Below, in pieces: positions 34,516 through 43,607 of a stretch of DNA of 64,000 nt. The notes under the pieces were generated by a model that worked only from the letters and a program-made list of their open reading frames with translations, ran no database searches and had not been told where the DNA came from. Position 1 is the stretch's first letter. Every line of letters starts with the position of its first letter. The stretch is taken from the NCBI RefSeq assembly GCF_004214895.1, contig NZ_CP035952.1, forward strand, positions 2,986,501 through 3,050,500, given 5' to 3'. The position numbers and the translations under genes were made by a program. The stretch comes from Pseudomonas tructae (GTDB taxonomy: Bacteria > Pseudomonadota > Gammaproteobacteria > Pseudomonadales > Pseudomonadaceae).

Positions 34516-35807
34516 AATCTCTGCTGGCAGCTCTGCTGATCTGCCTGTCGCCCCTGGCGCTGGCGGCCGATCCCCAGGTGCGGGTGGAGCAGCGGCTGGT
34601 GCCGGATACCCCGATCATGGTCGGTGCCACTGTCAGCCTTGAGATCGATCTGCTGGTGGACACCTGGTTCACCGACGCCCCGGTATTACCCACCCTGGAC
34701 CTGCCCGACGCAGTGGTCGGGCCGCCCGGTGGCGAGGCGCAGCACCTGAACCGGGACATCGCCGGCACGCGCTTCTTCGGCTTGCGCTATAGCTACCAGA
34801 TCATCCCGCAGGCGGCCCGGCGTTTCGAAATTCCGGCGCTGGCCTTCAAGGTCATGCCGGGGCAGGGCAGCGGCCCGTTGATGGTCAGCAGCCAGCCCTT
34901 GGTGTTTCAGGCCAGGGACGGTGCGGACAATGCGAATGACGCGCAACCGGTCGCGCGGACGCTGAGCCTGACTCAGGATATCCAGCGCTCGCACACACCA
35001 CTACGGGCCGGCGATAGCATTACCCGCCGGCTGCGTATCGAAGCGCCCGGGGCCCAGGCCATGCTCTTGCCGGCGCCGGAGTTGGCCGAGGTCGAGGGAC
35101 TCAAGCGTTATGTGCAAGTGCCCAGGGTCAAGCCACTGAGCGACGGGCGCGGTGGCACGCTGGGCGGTGAGCGCGAGGATACGGTGAACTATGTGATCGG
35201 CGCTGCCGGCCATTACCGCTTGCCGGCCATCGTTTATCACTGGCGCGATGCAGCAAGTGGCGAGGTGCACCAGGCCCGGGTGCCGGCGGTCGATTTTGCG
35301 GCCGACGCGCTCAGTTACCAGGTGCCGTTCTCCATCCGCGAAGACCTGCACGCCCTGGGCCATCAGGCCAGCATCAGGATCGGTGAAGGCGGGTTGCTGC
35401 TGGGCGGATGCCTGCTGGCCTTTGCAGCGCTGGTGTGGCTGGCACGGGCCAAGCTGGGCGCGCTCTGGCGACAATTCCTGCGTGGGCGGGCACGCCGCGA
35501 ACAGGCCTGGCACGACTCGCCGGCCTATGCCTGGAAACTGGCCCGGCACCAGTGCGGGCAACAGCCGGCTCGGCTCGATGCCCTGTACCTGTGGGCGCGC
35601 CGCAGCAGTGGCAGGTACACGCTTGCGTCGCTGCGCACGCAATTATCCGGCGCAGCCGAGAATCGTTTGCTAGCCTTCTTCAAGTCCCGATATGGCAACG
35701 ATCCTGCGCCTGGGCACGTCACCATCAGCTTGCAACGCTTGCCGCCAGCTGGGCAGCGTCGGCAGATGGTCGCTGTCCGACACGGCCTCAAGCCACTGAA
35801 CCCTTGA
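34512..35807 (+). CDS. BatD-like protein
   Basis: A 431-aa exported protein. A signal peptide (MKSLLAALLICLSPLALA) is followed by periplasmic beta-rich Ig-like domains of the BatD/oxygen-tolerance family (RRFEIPALAFKVMPG, RAGDSITRRLRIEAPGAQAMLLP). One membrane segment (GGLLLGGCLLAFAALVWLARA) and a basic cytoplasmic tail follow. It is the last of the overlapping MoxR-Bat genes; the ATG overlaps the previous stop. It is presumed to assemble with the VWA proteins in the inner membrane. Confidence 0.9.
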   Translation: MKSLLAALLICLSPLALAADPQVRVEQRLVPDTPIMVGATVSLEIDLLVDTWFTDAPVLPTLDLPDAVVGPPGGEAQHLNRDIAGTRFFGLRYSYQIIPQAARRFEIPALAFKVMPGQGSGPLMVSSQPLVFQARDGADNANDAQPVARTLSLTQDIQRSHTPLRAGDSITRRLRIEAPGAQAMLLPAPELAEVEGLKRYVQVPRVKPLSDGRGGTLGGEREDTVNYVIGAAGHYRLPAIVYHWRDAASGEVHQARVPAVDFAADALSYQVPFSIREDLHALGHQASIRIGEGGLLLGGCLLAFAALVWLARAKLGALWRQFLRGRARREQAWHDSPAYAWKLARHQCGQQPARLDALYLWARRSSGRYTLASLRTQLSGAAENRLLAFFKSRYGNDPAPGHVTISLQRLPPAGQRRQMVAVRHGLKPLNP

Positions 35808-35848
35808 TCTAACCAAGTGGGCAAACGCCAGGCGGCAAGGACGGTCCC

Positions 35849-36853
35849 ATGGGTCAGCGTTTAGTTCCAAGCAGTGTCCTGCGATCGATGCTGTACCTGC
35901 TGTTGTTGATACCTGTGCTGGCGCAGGCGGCAGATGCGCTGCCGTCCTGGCGCGACGGGCCTTCGCGTCAGGCGATCGAGGCCTTCGTCAGCGCCGTGAC
36001 CGGCGAAGGCAGCCCGAACTACCGCAAGCCTGCCGAGCGGATTGCCGTGTTCGACAACGACGGCACCTTGTGGAGCGAGCAGCCGCTGTATTTCGAGCTG
36101 CTGTTTTCCATGGCCGAGGTCAAGCGCCTGGCCCCCGAGCATCCCGAGTGGAAGACCCAGCAGCCGTTCCAGGCAGTGCTCGAGGACGACCACAAGGCCC
36201 TGGCCGAGCAGGGCATGGACGGCATGCTCAAGATCGTCGCCGCCACCCACTCCGGCATGAGCACCGAGGACTTTCTGGCCCGTAGCCGCAGCTGGCTGGC
36301 CAGCGCCCGGCACCCGAAGACCGGCAGGCCCTACACCGAAATGGTCTTCCAGCCCATGCTTGAGCTGCTCGATTACCTGCGCAGCAATGGCTTTCGTACC
36401 TATATTGTATCTGGCGGCGAGGTCGCCTTCATGCGCGCCTTCGCCGAGGAAGTCTATGGCATCCCGCCCGAGCAGGTGATCGGCACCACCCTGGCGGCCG
36501 AGTACAAGGACAGCGACGGCAAACCGATCATCGAGCGGCTGGCAAAACTTGCGCACAACGACGACGGCCCCGGCAAGCCGGTGAGCATCGAGGCGGTGAT
36601 CGGCCGCCGGCCGCTGCTGGCTTTTGGCAACTCCGACGGCGACCTGCAGATGCTGCAATGGACCATGGCCGGTGAGGGCCGGCGCTTTGCCGCGCTGGTG
36701 CACCACACCGATGGCCAGCGTGAGTGGGCCTATGACCGCAACAGCAACGTAGGGCGCCTGGACAAGGCGCTGGATGCCGCTGGCCAACAGGGTTGGGCAG
36801 TGGTGGACATGGCCAAAGAATGGCGCCGTGTCTATCCCTTCGACAAGGAGTAA
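35849..36853 (+). CDS. Periplasmic HAD-superfamily phosphatase
   Basis: A 334-aa exported HAD hydrolase. A signal peptide (LRSMLYLLLLIPVLAQA) precedes the HAD core. Motif I is VFDNDGTLW (nucleophile Asp), motif II is YIVSGGE and motif IV is LAFGNSDGDLQML. The cap region lies between motifs I and II. It resembles the SerB-like HAD group, but periplasmic location argues against serine synthesis. AAGGA precedes the ATG. It sits 40 bases after batD and 105 bases before the sulfatase, in the same direction, suggesting a joint role in removing phosphate or sulfate groups outside the cytoplasm. Confidence 0.9.
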   Translation: MGQRLVPSSVLRSMLYLLLLIPVLAQAADALPSWRDGPSRQAIEAFVSAVTGEGSPNYRKPAERIAVFDNDGTLWSEQPLYFELLFSMAEVKRLAPEHPEWKTQQPFQAVLEDDHKALAEQGMDGMLKIVAATHSGMSTEDFLARSRSWLASARHPKTGRPYTEMVFQPMLELLDYLRSNGFRTYIVSGGEVAFMRAFAEEVYGIPPEQVIGTTLAAEYKDSDGKPIIERLAKLAHNDDGPGKPVSIEAVIGRRPLLAFGNSDGDLQMLQWTMAGEGRRFAALVHHTDGQREWAYDRNSNVGRLDKALDAAGQQGWAVVDMAKEWRRVYPFDKE

Positions 36854-36958
36854 CAGCCACACCGGAACCGCAGAGCACTGGGTCCCAGCCAGCAGTCGGA
36901 ATCATGCGTGCACGGAGTCGCGGACCTTGCGACAGTAACGTGAACGGAGAGCAACGTC

Positions 36959-38527
36959 ATGAAGTCCAGTAGAACGTGGTTGTCGGCAGTCGCGCTCGCG
37001 ACCTCGGCGACCCTGGCTGCCGGCATTGCCGGCGCGGCCGAGAAGCCGAACATCCTGGTGATTTTTGGCGACGATATCGGCCAGACCAACATCAGCGCCT
37101 ATTCCAAGGGCGTGGTTGGCTACCAGACACCGAACATCGATCGGATTGCCAAGGAAGGCATGATGTTCACCGATTACTATGCCGAAAACAGTTGCACGGC
37201 CGGGCGCTCGACCTTCATCACCGGGCAGGTGGCCAAGCGTACCGGGTTGTCCAAGGTCGGCATGCCGGGAGTGCCGGTAGGCTTGCAGGCGCGTGATGTA
37301 ACCATCGCCCAGGCCCTGAAGGCGCAGGGTTATGCCACCGGGCAGTTCGGCAAGAACCACTTGGGCGACCGCGACGAGTACCTGCCGACCAACCATGGCT
37401 TTGACGAGTTCTTCGGTAATCTCTACCACCTCAACGCCGAAGAGGAACCGGAGCGCCCGTACTGGCCCAAGGACGACCCTGAGTTTCTCAAATCGGCCAC
37501 GCCCAGGGGGGTGATCAAGTCCAGTGCCGATGGCAAGATCGAGGACACCGGTGCGCTCAACAGCAAGCGCATGGAAACCATCGATGACGAAACCACCCAG
37601 GCCGCGATCAACTTCATCGAGAAGCAGGCCAAGGCCGACAAGCCGTTCTTCGTCTGGATGAACACCACGCGCATGCACGCCTTTACCCACGTGCGCGAGT
37701 CGATGCGCGGGCAGAGCGGCATGGTCGGCAACGAGTATGCCGACGGCATGCTGGAACACGACGGTGACATCGGCAAGCTGCTCAAGACCCTCGATGACCT
37801 GAAAATCACCGACAACACCATCGTCGTCTACACCACCGACAACGGCCCTAACCAGTGGTCCTGGCCGGATGCGGCGACAACGCCGTTCCGCAACGAGAAA
37901 AACTCCAACTGGGAAGGCGCCTACCGGGTTCCCGCCATTGTTCGCTGGCCGGGCAAGATCAAGGCCGATACAGTCAGCACGCAGATGTTCTCCGGGCTCG
38001 ATTGGTTCCCGACCTTGCTCGCTATCGCCGGTGACACCGATATCAAGGAGCGCCTGCTCAAGGGCGCCGATGTCGGCGGCAAGAACTTCAAGGTACACCT
38101 GGATGGCTACAACCAGCTGGACTACCTGACCGGCAAGGCCGACAAAAGCGCACGCAGCGAGTTCTACTACTTCAACGATGACGCCGAGCTGGTCGCAATG
38201 CGCTTCAACGACTGGAAGGTGGTGTATTGCGAACAGCGCGCTCCGGGTGGCTTCCCGGTCTGGAGCGAACCGTTCACCTGCCTGCGCGCACCCAAACTGT
38301 TCAACTTGCGCATGGATCCATACGAGCGTGCAGACGTGGTTTCGGACCAGTACTACGACTGGCTGACGAAGAACGATTACCTGTTCTTCCAGGGCACCCA
38401 GAAGTCCGCCATGTTCCTCCAGACCTTCATCGAGTACCCACCCAGCCAGCGTCCGGCGAGCTTCAGCATCGACCAGATCGAGTCTGACGTGAACAAGAAG
38501 ATCGAAGAAAAAATGAAAGCCAAGTAA
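36959..38527 (+). CDS. Arylsulfatase, formylglycine (Cys) type I
   Basis: A 522-aa exported sulfatase with a signal peptide ending near IAGAA. The metal site begins with LVIFGDDIGQ. The formylglycine motif is CTAGRSTFITGQ with Cys79 as the residue to be oxidised, which requires a formylglycine-generating enzyme not seen in this window. The sequence KNHLGDRDEYLPTNHGFDEF and NTTRMHAFTHV add conserved metal and sulfate ligands. GGAGAGC precedes the ATG. It is followed by a strong terminator. The sulfate-ester substrate is unknown; related enzymes in Pseudomonas are sulfur-scavenging. Confidence 0.93.
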   Translation: MKSSRTWLSAVALATSATLAAGIAGAAEKPNILVIFGDDIGQTNISAYSKGVVGYQTPNIDRIAKEGMMFTDYYAENSCTAGRSTFITGQVAKRTGLSKVGMPGVPVGLQARDVTIAQALKAQGYATGQFGKNHLGDRDEYLPTNHGFDEFFGNLYHLNAEEEPERPYWPKDDPEFLKSATPRGVIKSSADGKIEDTGALNSKRMETIDDETTQAAINFIEKQAKADKPFFVWMNTTRMHAFTHVRESMRGQSGMVGNEYADGMLEHDGDIGKLLKTLDDLKITDNTIVVYTTDNGPNQWSWPDAATTPFRNEKNSNWEGAYRVPAIVRWPGKIKADTVSTQMFSGLDWFPTLLAIAGDTDIKERLLKGADVGGKNFKVHLDGYNQLDYLTGKADKSARSEFYYFNDDAELVAMRFNDWKVVYCEQRAPGGFPVWSEPFTCLRAPKLFNLRMDPYERADVVSDQYYDWLTKNDYLFFQGTQKSAMFLQTFIEYPPSQRPASFSIDQIESDVNKKIEEKMKAK

Positions 38528-38538
38528 GTGCATGACAC

Positions 38539-38567
38539 GCGTCCGCCTGTGGGCGGACGCCCTTTTT
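38539..38567 (+). terminator. Intrinsic terminator after the sulfatase gene
   Basis: GCGTCCGCC (38539-38547) pairs with GGCGGACGC (38552-38560), loop TGTG, followed by CC and five T. It ends the upstream transcript before the next gene. Confidence 0.9.
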
Positions 38568-38590
38568 CACACCTCGCCCAGGTATCGTCA

Positions 38591-41122
38591 ATGGCTTCAG
38601 CCGCCAGGCCCAGCGCTGCGAATGCGGTATGTACCGCTGACTCCCCCTCACATCTGGCACTGTGGCTGCCCGCTGTCTTGCTGCTGCTTTCGGGCGCTGC
38701 GGCGCTGATCTATCAGGTGTTGTGGATCAAGCAGCTGTCGCTGGTGGTGGGCGTGGAAGTGCACGCGGTGACTACCGGTATCAGTGCGTTTTTTGCCGGG
38801 CTCGCCTTGGGCGGATTGCTCTTCGGGCGCTGGGCCGATCGCCTGCGCAGGCCGGTTCGCCTGTATGCCGTGCTGGAACTGGCGGTGGCGCTGCTGGGTA
38901 TCGGCAGCACCCTGGCGCTGGCGGTTTGCGCGCCGCTGTTTGCTCGTCTGGAAGCGTCCATTGGCTGGCTGGCCTGGGGGTTGCCTTTTGCCCTGGTGGG
39001 GCTGCCCGCGCTGTTGATGGGTGGCACTTTGCCAGTATTGGTGCGGGCCCTGGCCCCGGGCGACGGCCAACTGGCGCAGGCCAGCGGGCGGTTGTATGCG
39101 GCCAATACCGCCGGGGCCATTGTCGGCACCGTGCTTGGCGCTTTTGTGCTGTTGCCGCAGTTGGGGGTGACCGGCAGCGCCCTGGCCGCCGCCACGATGA
39201 ACCTGCTGGCCGGGCTGGGCGCCTGGCTGGCCCGGCGTAACGACCAGGTAGCGGTGCGCACCGTCGCGCCGACCGCGCGCGCGCGTACACCCAAGGCGCG
39301 CCTGGCCATCGGCCTGTACTGTCTTGCCGGTGGCGTAGCGCTGGGGTACGAACTGGTCTGGAGCCAGTCGATCGTGCAATTCATGAGCACCCGCGCCTAT
39401 GCCTTTGCTGTGGTCCTGGCCACTTACCTGTGCGGCCTGGTCGTCGGTAGCGCCCTTTATGCACGGCGCGCCGACCGCGTGCGTGACCCTTGGGGGCTGT
39501 TTGGCGTGCTTATCGCTTGCGCGGGCCTCTTGGCACTGTTGCAGGTCGCGGGCCTGGGGCGCTGGCTGGTGCTGGCCCAGACCCAGGCGGAACTGATCGT
39601 CGTGCAGGCCACCGGCAACCAACTGGCCGGCATGTGCGCGCGTTTCGCCACCGCAGCCCTGAGCATGGTGTTTTTGCCCACCGTGCTGTTAGGCGCGGCG
39701 TTCCCGTTGGCGATCCGCCTTGGGGTGGATGGCGCACATGTTGGCCGTGACGTTGGCCGGGTAGTGGCGCTCAATACCCTGGGCGGTATCGCCGGCGTCG
39801 TTTTGACCGGTTTCGTGCTGGTGCCGGGGCTCGGCCTGGTGCGCACCCTGGCGCTGCTGGCCGGGCTTGCGGCGCTGATCGGCCTGCTGGCGACATGGCG
39901 CGGCCACGGCGTGAGGCGTGGTGCACAGGTCACGGTGGTGGCGGTGGCGCTGGCCAGCGCCTTGACCGGCATCCTCACACCGCCCCAGCGCCTGGCCGAA
40001 CTGCTGCCCGGGGCACGCAACGGTGCACTGACCTATTACCGCGAAGGCAAGGGCGGGACCGTGGCGGTGGTCAGCCAGCAACGCCAGGGCCAAGCTTTCA
40101 ACCGCCTGTACATCCAGGGTGTCTCCAACACTGGCGATGCCATGCCGTCGTTGCGCTACATGCGCTTGCAGGCACTGCTGCCGTTGTTGATCCATGCCGG
40201 CGAGCCGCGTTCGGCACTGGTGATTGGTTTCGGTACCGGGATCACGGCAGGCGCCATGCTGCGTTACCCAGGTTTGGAGCGCCCGGTGGTGGCCGAGCTG
40301 TTGCCCGAGGTATTGGAGGCCGCGCCGCTGTTCAAAGGTAATTTCGATGCCGTGCACGACCCGCGCCTGGACATTCGCCTGCGTGATGGCCGCCGCGAAC
40401 TGTTGCGCAGCGCCGAGCGCTATGACCTGATCACTCTGGAGCCACCGCCGCCGTCTGCGGCCGGGGTGGTCAACCTGTATTCGCGGGATTTCTACCAGTT
40501 GGCCGCACAGCGCCTGCAAGCGGCCGGGCTGGTGGCGCAGTGGTTGCCGCTGCCAACCCAGAATGATCAGGACAGCCGTTCACTGGTGCGCAGCTTCATC
40601 GACGTGTTCCCCCACGCTTCGCTGTGGACCACGGAGTTCCACGAGATGTTGCTGATCGGCTCGCTGCAGCCCTTGCAACTGGATGTGCCGCGCATCACCC
40701 GGCGGTTTTCCCATCCGGCCGTGGCCTCCGCGCTGGCCGAGGTGGGCGTGGATTCGGTGCACGCCTTGCTGGCCACCTGGATCACCGATCGCACGGGGCT
40801 TGAACGCTATGCCGGCACCGCAGCGGCGGTGACCGACGATCAGCCGCGCATCGAGTACTCGGCATGGGTGCGGCCAGGGGAAATTACCCGGGTCCTGCCA
40901 ACCTTGCTGGCGTTACGCCAGGCGCCGCCGCTGCTGAACGCCGACCCTGGCGTTGCCGGGGCGGTGAATGATCAGTGGCTGACCTTGCAGCGCTTTTACA
41001 GCCTGAGCCTGCACGCCTACAACGGCAATCGACAGGCGTGGGCGCGCAAGGCCCGTGCGCTGCAGCGCAGTGACGGCAACAACCCCTATTTTCGCTGGTT
41101 CCTCGGTAATCGGCAGCCCTGA
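38591..41122 (+). CDS. Membrane protein with C-terminal spermidine-synthase-like domain
   Basis: An 843-aa protein. About twelve to fourteen membrane segments in the first 450 residues (starting AVLLLLSGAAALIYQVLWIKQLSLVVG, as in MFS-fused spermidine synthases) are followed by a cytoplasmic methyltransferase-fold domain. The SAM-binding loop is ALVIGFGTGITAGAML. Where true aminopropyltransferases have an Asp-rich catalytic D-x-S-D-P, this protein reads ITLEPPPPSAAG, so it probably does not make spermidine. The start ATG 38591 is preferred because the frame start at 38528 lies before the terminator. It ends directly against the convergent porin gene. Confidence 0.85.
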   Translation: MASAARPSAANAVCTADSPSHLALWLPAVLLLLSGAAALIYQVLWIKQLSLVVGVEVHAVTTGISAFFAGLALGGLLFGRWADRLRRPVRLYAVLELAVALLGIGSTLALAVCAPLFARLEASIGWLAWGLPFALVGLPALLMGGTLPVLVRALAPGDGQLAQASGRLYAANTAGAIVGTVLGAFVLLPQLGVTGSALAAATMNLLAGLGAWLARRNDQVAVRTVAPTARARTPKARLAIGLYCLAGGVALGYELVWSQSIVQFMSTRAYAFAVVLATYLCGLVVGSALYARRADRVRDPWGLFGVLIACAGLLALLQVAGLGRWLVLAQTQAELIVVQATGNQLAGMCARFATAALSMVFLPTVLLGAAFPLAIRLGVDGAHVGRDVGRVVALNTLGGIAGVVLTGFVLVPGLGLVRTLALLAGLAALIGLLATWRGHGVRRGAQVTVVAVALASALTGILTPPQRLAELLPGARNGALTYYREGKGGTVAVVSQQRQGQAFNRLYIQGVSNTGDAMPSLRYMRLQALLPLLIHAGEPRSALVIGFGTGITAGAMLRYPGLERPVVAELLPEVLEAAPLFKGNFDAVHDPRLDIRLRDGRRELLRSAERYDLITLEPPPPSAAGVVNLYSRDFYQLAAQRLQAAGLVAQWLPLPTQNDQDSRSLVRSFIDVFPHASLWTTEFHEMLLIGSLQPLQLDVPRITRRFSHPAVASALAEVGVDSVHALLATWITDRTGLERYAGTAAAVTDDQPRIEYSAWVRPGEITRVLPTLLALRQAPPLLNADPGVAGAVNDQWLTLQRFYSLSLHAYNGNRQAWARKARALQRSDGNNPYFRWFLGNRQP

Positions 41123-42421
41123 TCAGAAGCGCCAGGTGGCGCCACCGCCGAGTATGTGCAACGCCGCGTCACGGTAGCTTCCGGACAGCGTCGTGCCGGA
41201 GCGGGCCTTGCTTTGCTCGACGTCCATGTCGCCGAGCCAGACCAGGGTGTAGGCCATGTGCAGGTCCAGCCCTTCATCCAGTTGGTAGTTGACCCCTGCC
41301 GCCAGGCGCCAGGTATCGCCCATCGGGTTGTCGACGGTGCGGTCGCTGTCGTCCACGGCCGAGGTGTCGTAGCCGACCCCGGCACTCCAGCGCAAGCGCG
41401 GTGTGGCCTGGTACTGGGCGCCGAGGGCGGCGTGCCAGGTGTCCTTGTAGTGGCGGTCGACGCTGCGGCTGACGTTGCCAGCAGCGTCGGCATCCACCTC
41501 AACGCCAATATCGCCGAACTCGCTCCAGTCCTGCCAGCCGAGGCTGGCCAGCAGCTTCCATTGCGGATCGAGGTCATGGGCAACGCTCAGCAGCACGGTT
41601 TGCGGGACATTCATGTCCAGCTCCAGGCTGTTGACGTCCAACTGGCGCAAGGCCAGGTTGAGCAGCGGGTTGCTGATGTCGCTCAGGTGCGGTTTGTCCT
41701 CGAACTCGAGCTTGACCTTGCTGGTGTAGGCCAGGCCCAGCTGAGTAGCCGGTGACAGGCGATAATGCAGGCCCAGGTTGACGCCGACGCCGACGTCGGT
41801 GTCCTGGTATTCGAGCTGGCCGTCCGGTCGATCGGCGAGGCCGAGCAGGTTGTTGTTGACCGCCATCTCGGTGCGGTAGTAGCCGTAGAGAATGCGCGGA
41901 CCGATACCGAAGGAAAGATCGTCGGTGATCTTGTAGGCGAGCGTCGGTTGCAAGGACACACCGATCACCGCTGCTTCCTGGGTGAAATAGCGCCCGGCCC
42001 AGTCATCGTCGTAGTCCAGCGCCAGGCCAAAGTTGCCGTACATGCCAAAGCCGATGGCGGTGCGTTCGTCGAGCCGGTGGCTGATGAACAGGCTCGCGCC
42101 GGGCAGGTACTGCAGGGCATTGCCACCTTCGTTGCCGTCGAACTGGTTGGTGCTGTCGCGAGAAAAGCGGATGTTGCCGAGAATCAGCTGGCCGTTGGCG
42201 CTGACCTGGGTGCCTGCCAGCTGGGTCAGGCCCGCGGGATTGCTCATCAGTACGCTGGGGTCGGTGGCCAGGGCGGCGGCACCGGCGTTGGCCAGGCCAT
42301 TGCCTTCCTGGCCGGCCTCGTAGATGAGGATGCCACCGGCCCAGGCGTTGCCGGTGAATACAGCGCCGCACAGCAGCAGCGAGGGGAGTGTGCGGGCGGG
42401 CAGGGGAGCGTGTCGTTTCAT
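41123..42421 (-). CDS. FadL/OmpP1/TodX-family outer membrane protein
   Basis: A 432-aa outer-membrane barrel of the FadL family for hydrophobic compounds. A signal peptide (to NAWA) is followed by the family N-terminus GILIYEAGQEGNGLANAGAAALATDPSVLMSNPAGLTQL, matching the FadL plug (AG.A..A.D.S....NPAG). Beta strands run to the terminal Phe (GGGATWRF). The substrate could be long-chain fatty acids or other lipids. It is downstream of, and in the same direction as, the luxR-type gene, 111 bases away, so it could be controlled by or co-transcribed with it. Confidence 0.92.
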   Translation of the reverse strand: MKRHAPLPARTLPSLLLCGAVFTGNAWAGGILIYEAGQEGNGLANAGAAALATDPSVLMSNPAGLTQLAGTQVSANGQLILGNIRFSRDSTNQFDGNEGGNALQYLPGASLFISHRLDERTAIGFGMYGNFGLALDYDDDWAGRYFTQEAAVIGVSLQPTLAYKITDDLSFGIGPRILYGYYRTEMAVNNNLLGLADRPDGQLEYQDTDVGVGVNLGLHYRLSPATQLGLAYTSKVKLEFEDKPHLSDISNPLLNLALRQLDVNSLELDMNVPQTVLLSVAHDLDPQWKLLASLGWQDWSEFGDIGVEVDADAAGNVSRSVDRHYKDTWHAALGAQYQATPRLRWSAGVGYDTSAVDDSDRTVDNPMGDTWRLAAGVNYQLDEGLDLHMAYTLVWLGDMDVEQSKARSGTTLSGSYRDAALHILGGGATWRF

Positions 42422-42532
42422 TGTGACGTCCCGAATGAGTGATCAGGCTGACACCAACTGCCTTTCAAACTAGCCCGCCTTGCTGTAATGCAGGATGCTG
42501 CTGGTCGGATTCATCGACCAAAGGTGCAAAGC

Positions 42533-43303
42533 TCAGGCACCGGCCATCCATTTCGCCAGGCCATGGCGGCCGCTGACCCCCAGCTTGGCGGTGGCGCGCT
42601 TGAGGTAGGTTTCGATTGAGCTGGTCTTCAGGTTCAGCCGTTGCGCCAGTTGTGGAACCGTACCGCCAGTCAACAAGCCCATGCACACTTCCTGTTCGCG
42701 GACCGAGAGACTGATGGCGCCTTGTGCCAGGCGTTCACCGAAGGCGTGGCGCAAAGTGCCGGCGTCAAGTTCTGTCAGGGCGCAGCCGGCGCCTTGTTCA
42801 AGGAGCTGGCCATGGTGCTCGACCAGCGGCAGCAAGGTATCGGACAGGCTTTTGAGTTGCGACAGTTCGCTCAGGGAAAAGCCGCGCTGGCTGGGCAGGC
42901 GATGAAAGCAGATCACCCAGCGGCGGTTGCCACTGCGTGAAACCAGGTTGCACTGGTGGGCACTGTGGGGTTGATGGCGGGTGGTGGGTGGGGCCCTGAA
43001 CTCGATCAATAGCGGGTCCTTCATTTGCATGATCGATTGCAGCAGCGGATGGTGCAGATAGTCCATGGTCGGCAGATCCTGCTCAAGGCCGGCACTGCCC
43101 AGCACCTTGATGCGGCTGACACTGGCCTGGCGCGAGTCCAGGGTCCACTCACTGAGGTCAAGCTTGTGGATCGTCACCTGGGCATCGACCAGGCGCAGCA
43201 TCTGCTGGGCAAAGGTTTGGGCGCCGGTGCTGGCGATCAGTTCGCCCAGTTGCAGGTACAACTGCGGGTCGGGGCGGTAGGCGAGGCTGTCGGTCTGCTT
43301 CAT
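42533..43303 (-). CDS. LuxR-family transcriptional regulator divergent from the NRPS genes
   Basis: A 256-aa protein with a C-terminal LuxR helix-turn-helix (LSVREQEVCMGLLTGGTVPQLAQRLNLKTSSIETYLKRATAKLGV). The N-terminal ~190 residues show no autoinducer-binding or receiver signature that I recognise. Pseudomonas lipopeptide clusters normally have LuxR-type regulators beside the NRPS genes, and this one lies 304 bp from the first NRPS gene. It is therefore the candidate pathway regulator. The same-strand FadL gene is the alternative or additional target. Confidence 0.87.
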   Translation of the reverse strand: MKQTDSLAYRPDPQLYLQLGELIASTGAQTFAQQMLRLVDAQVTIHKLDLSEWTLDSRQASVSRIKVLGSAGLEQDLPTMDYLHHPLLQSIMQMKDPLLIEFRAPPTTRHQPHSAHQCNLVSRSGNRRWVICFHRLPSQRGFSLSELSQLKSLSDTLLPLVEHHGQLLEQGAGCALTELDAGTLRHAFGERLAQGAISLSVREQEVCMGLLTGGTVPQLAQRLNLKTSSIETYLKRATAKLGVSGRHGLAKWMAGA

Positions 43304-43607
43304 ATCCTGGTCATCCTTGAGTCAAAGCATCACGGCGGGTGTCTCGCGGTCGAGTTCTCCGAGGGCGGTACAAAGGGTGAGGGTATTCAAGCCCGGGTGT
43401 TGCTGATGCGTCTGTAATGGAAAACAGGGACAGAAAATGCCACTTATTCCTACTCAGGCAATGGTGAATGTTGGCTGATGGCCAATCTCCTACGCGATTT
43501 TCAGCAGCCGTCATCAGGCCTGTGCCTGTCCGGGTTTAAGGGGTCATGCCTGCTGGCAGGGCAATGCTTGAATCGGCAGATGATCAACCACAAGGATCCG
43601 CCGCCCC
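43304..43607. other. Divergent intergenic region, luxR-type gene / first NRPS gene
   Basis: 304 bp without a gene. It contains a small inverted repeat around GCCTGCTGGCAGGGC near 43548-43562 and an AAGGA ribosome site at 43589-43593, about 13-14 bases before the NRPS ATG. No clear -35/-10, lux box or sigma-54 element was recognised. Confidence 0.4.

Noticed and set aside
38528-38590. Earlier ATG (38528) for the spermidine-synthase-like gene
   Set aside because: It lies upstream of a strong terminator hairpin; ATG 38591 keeps the hydrophobic start intact.
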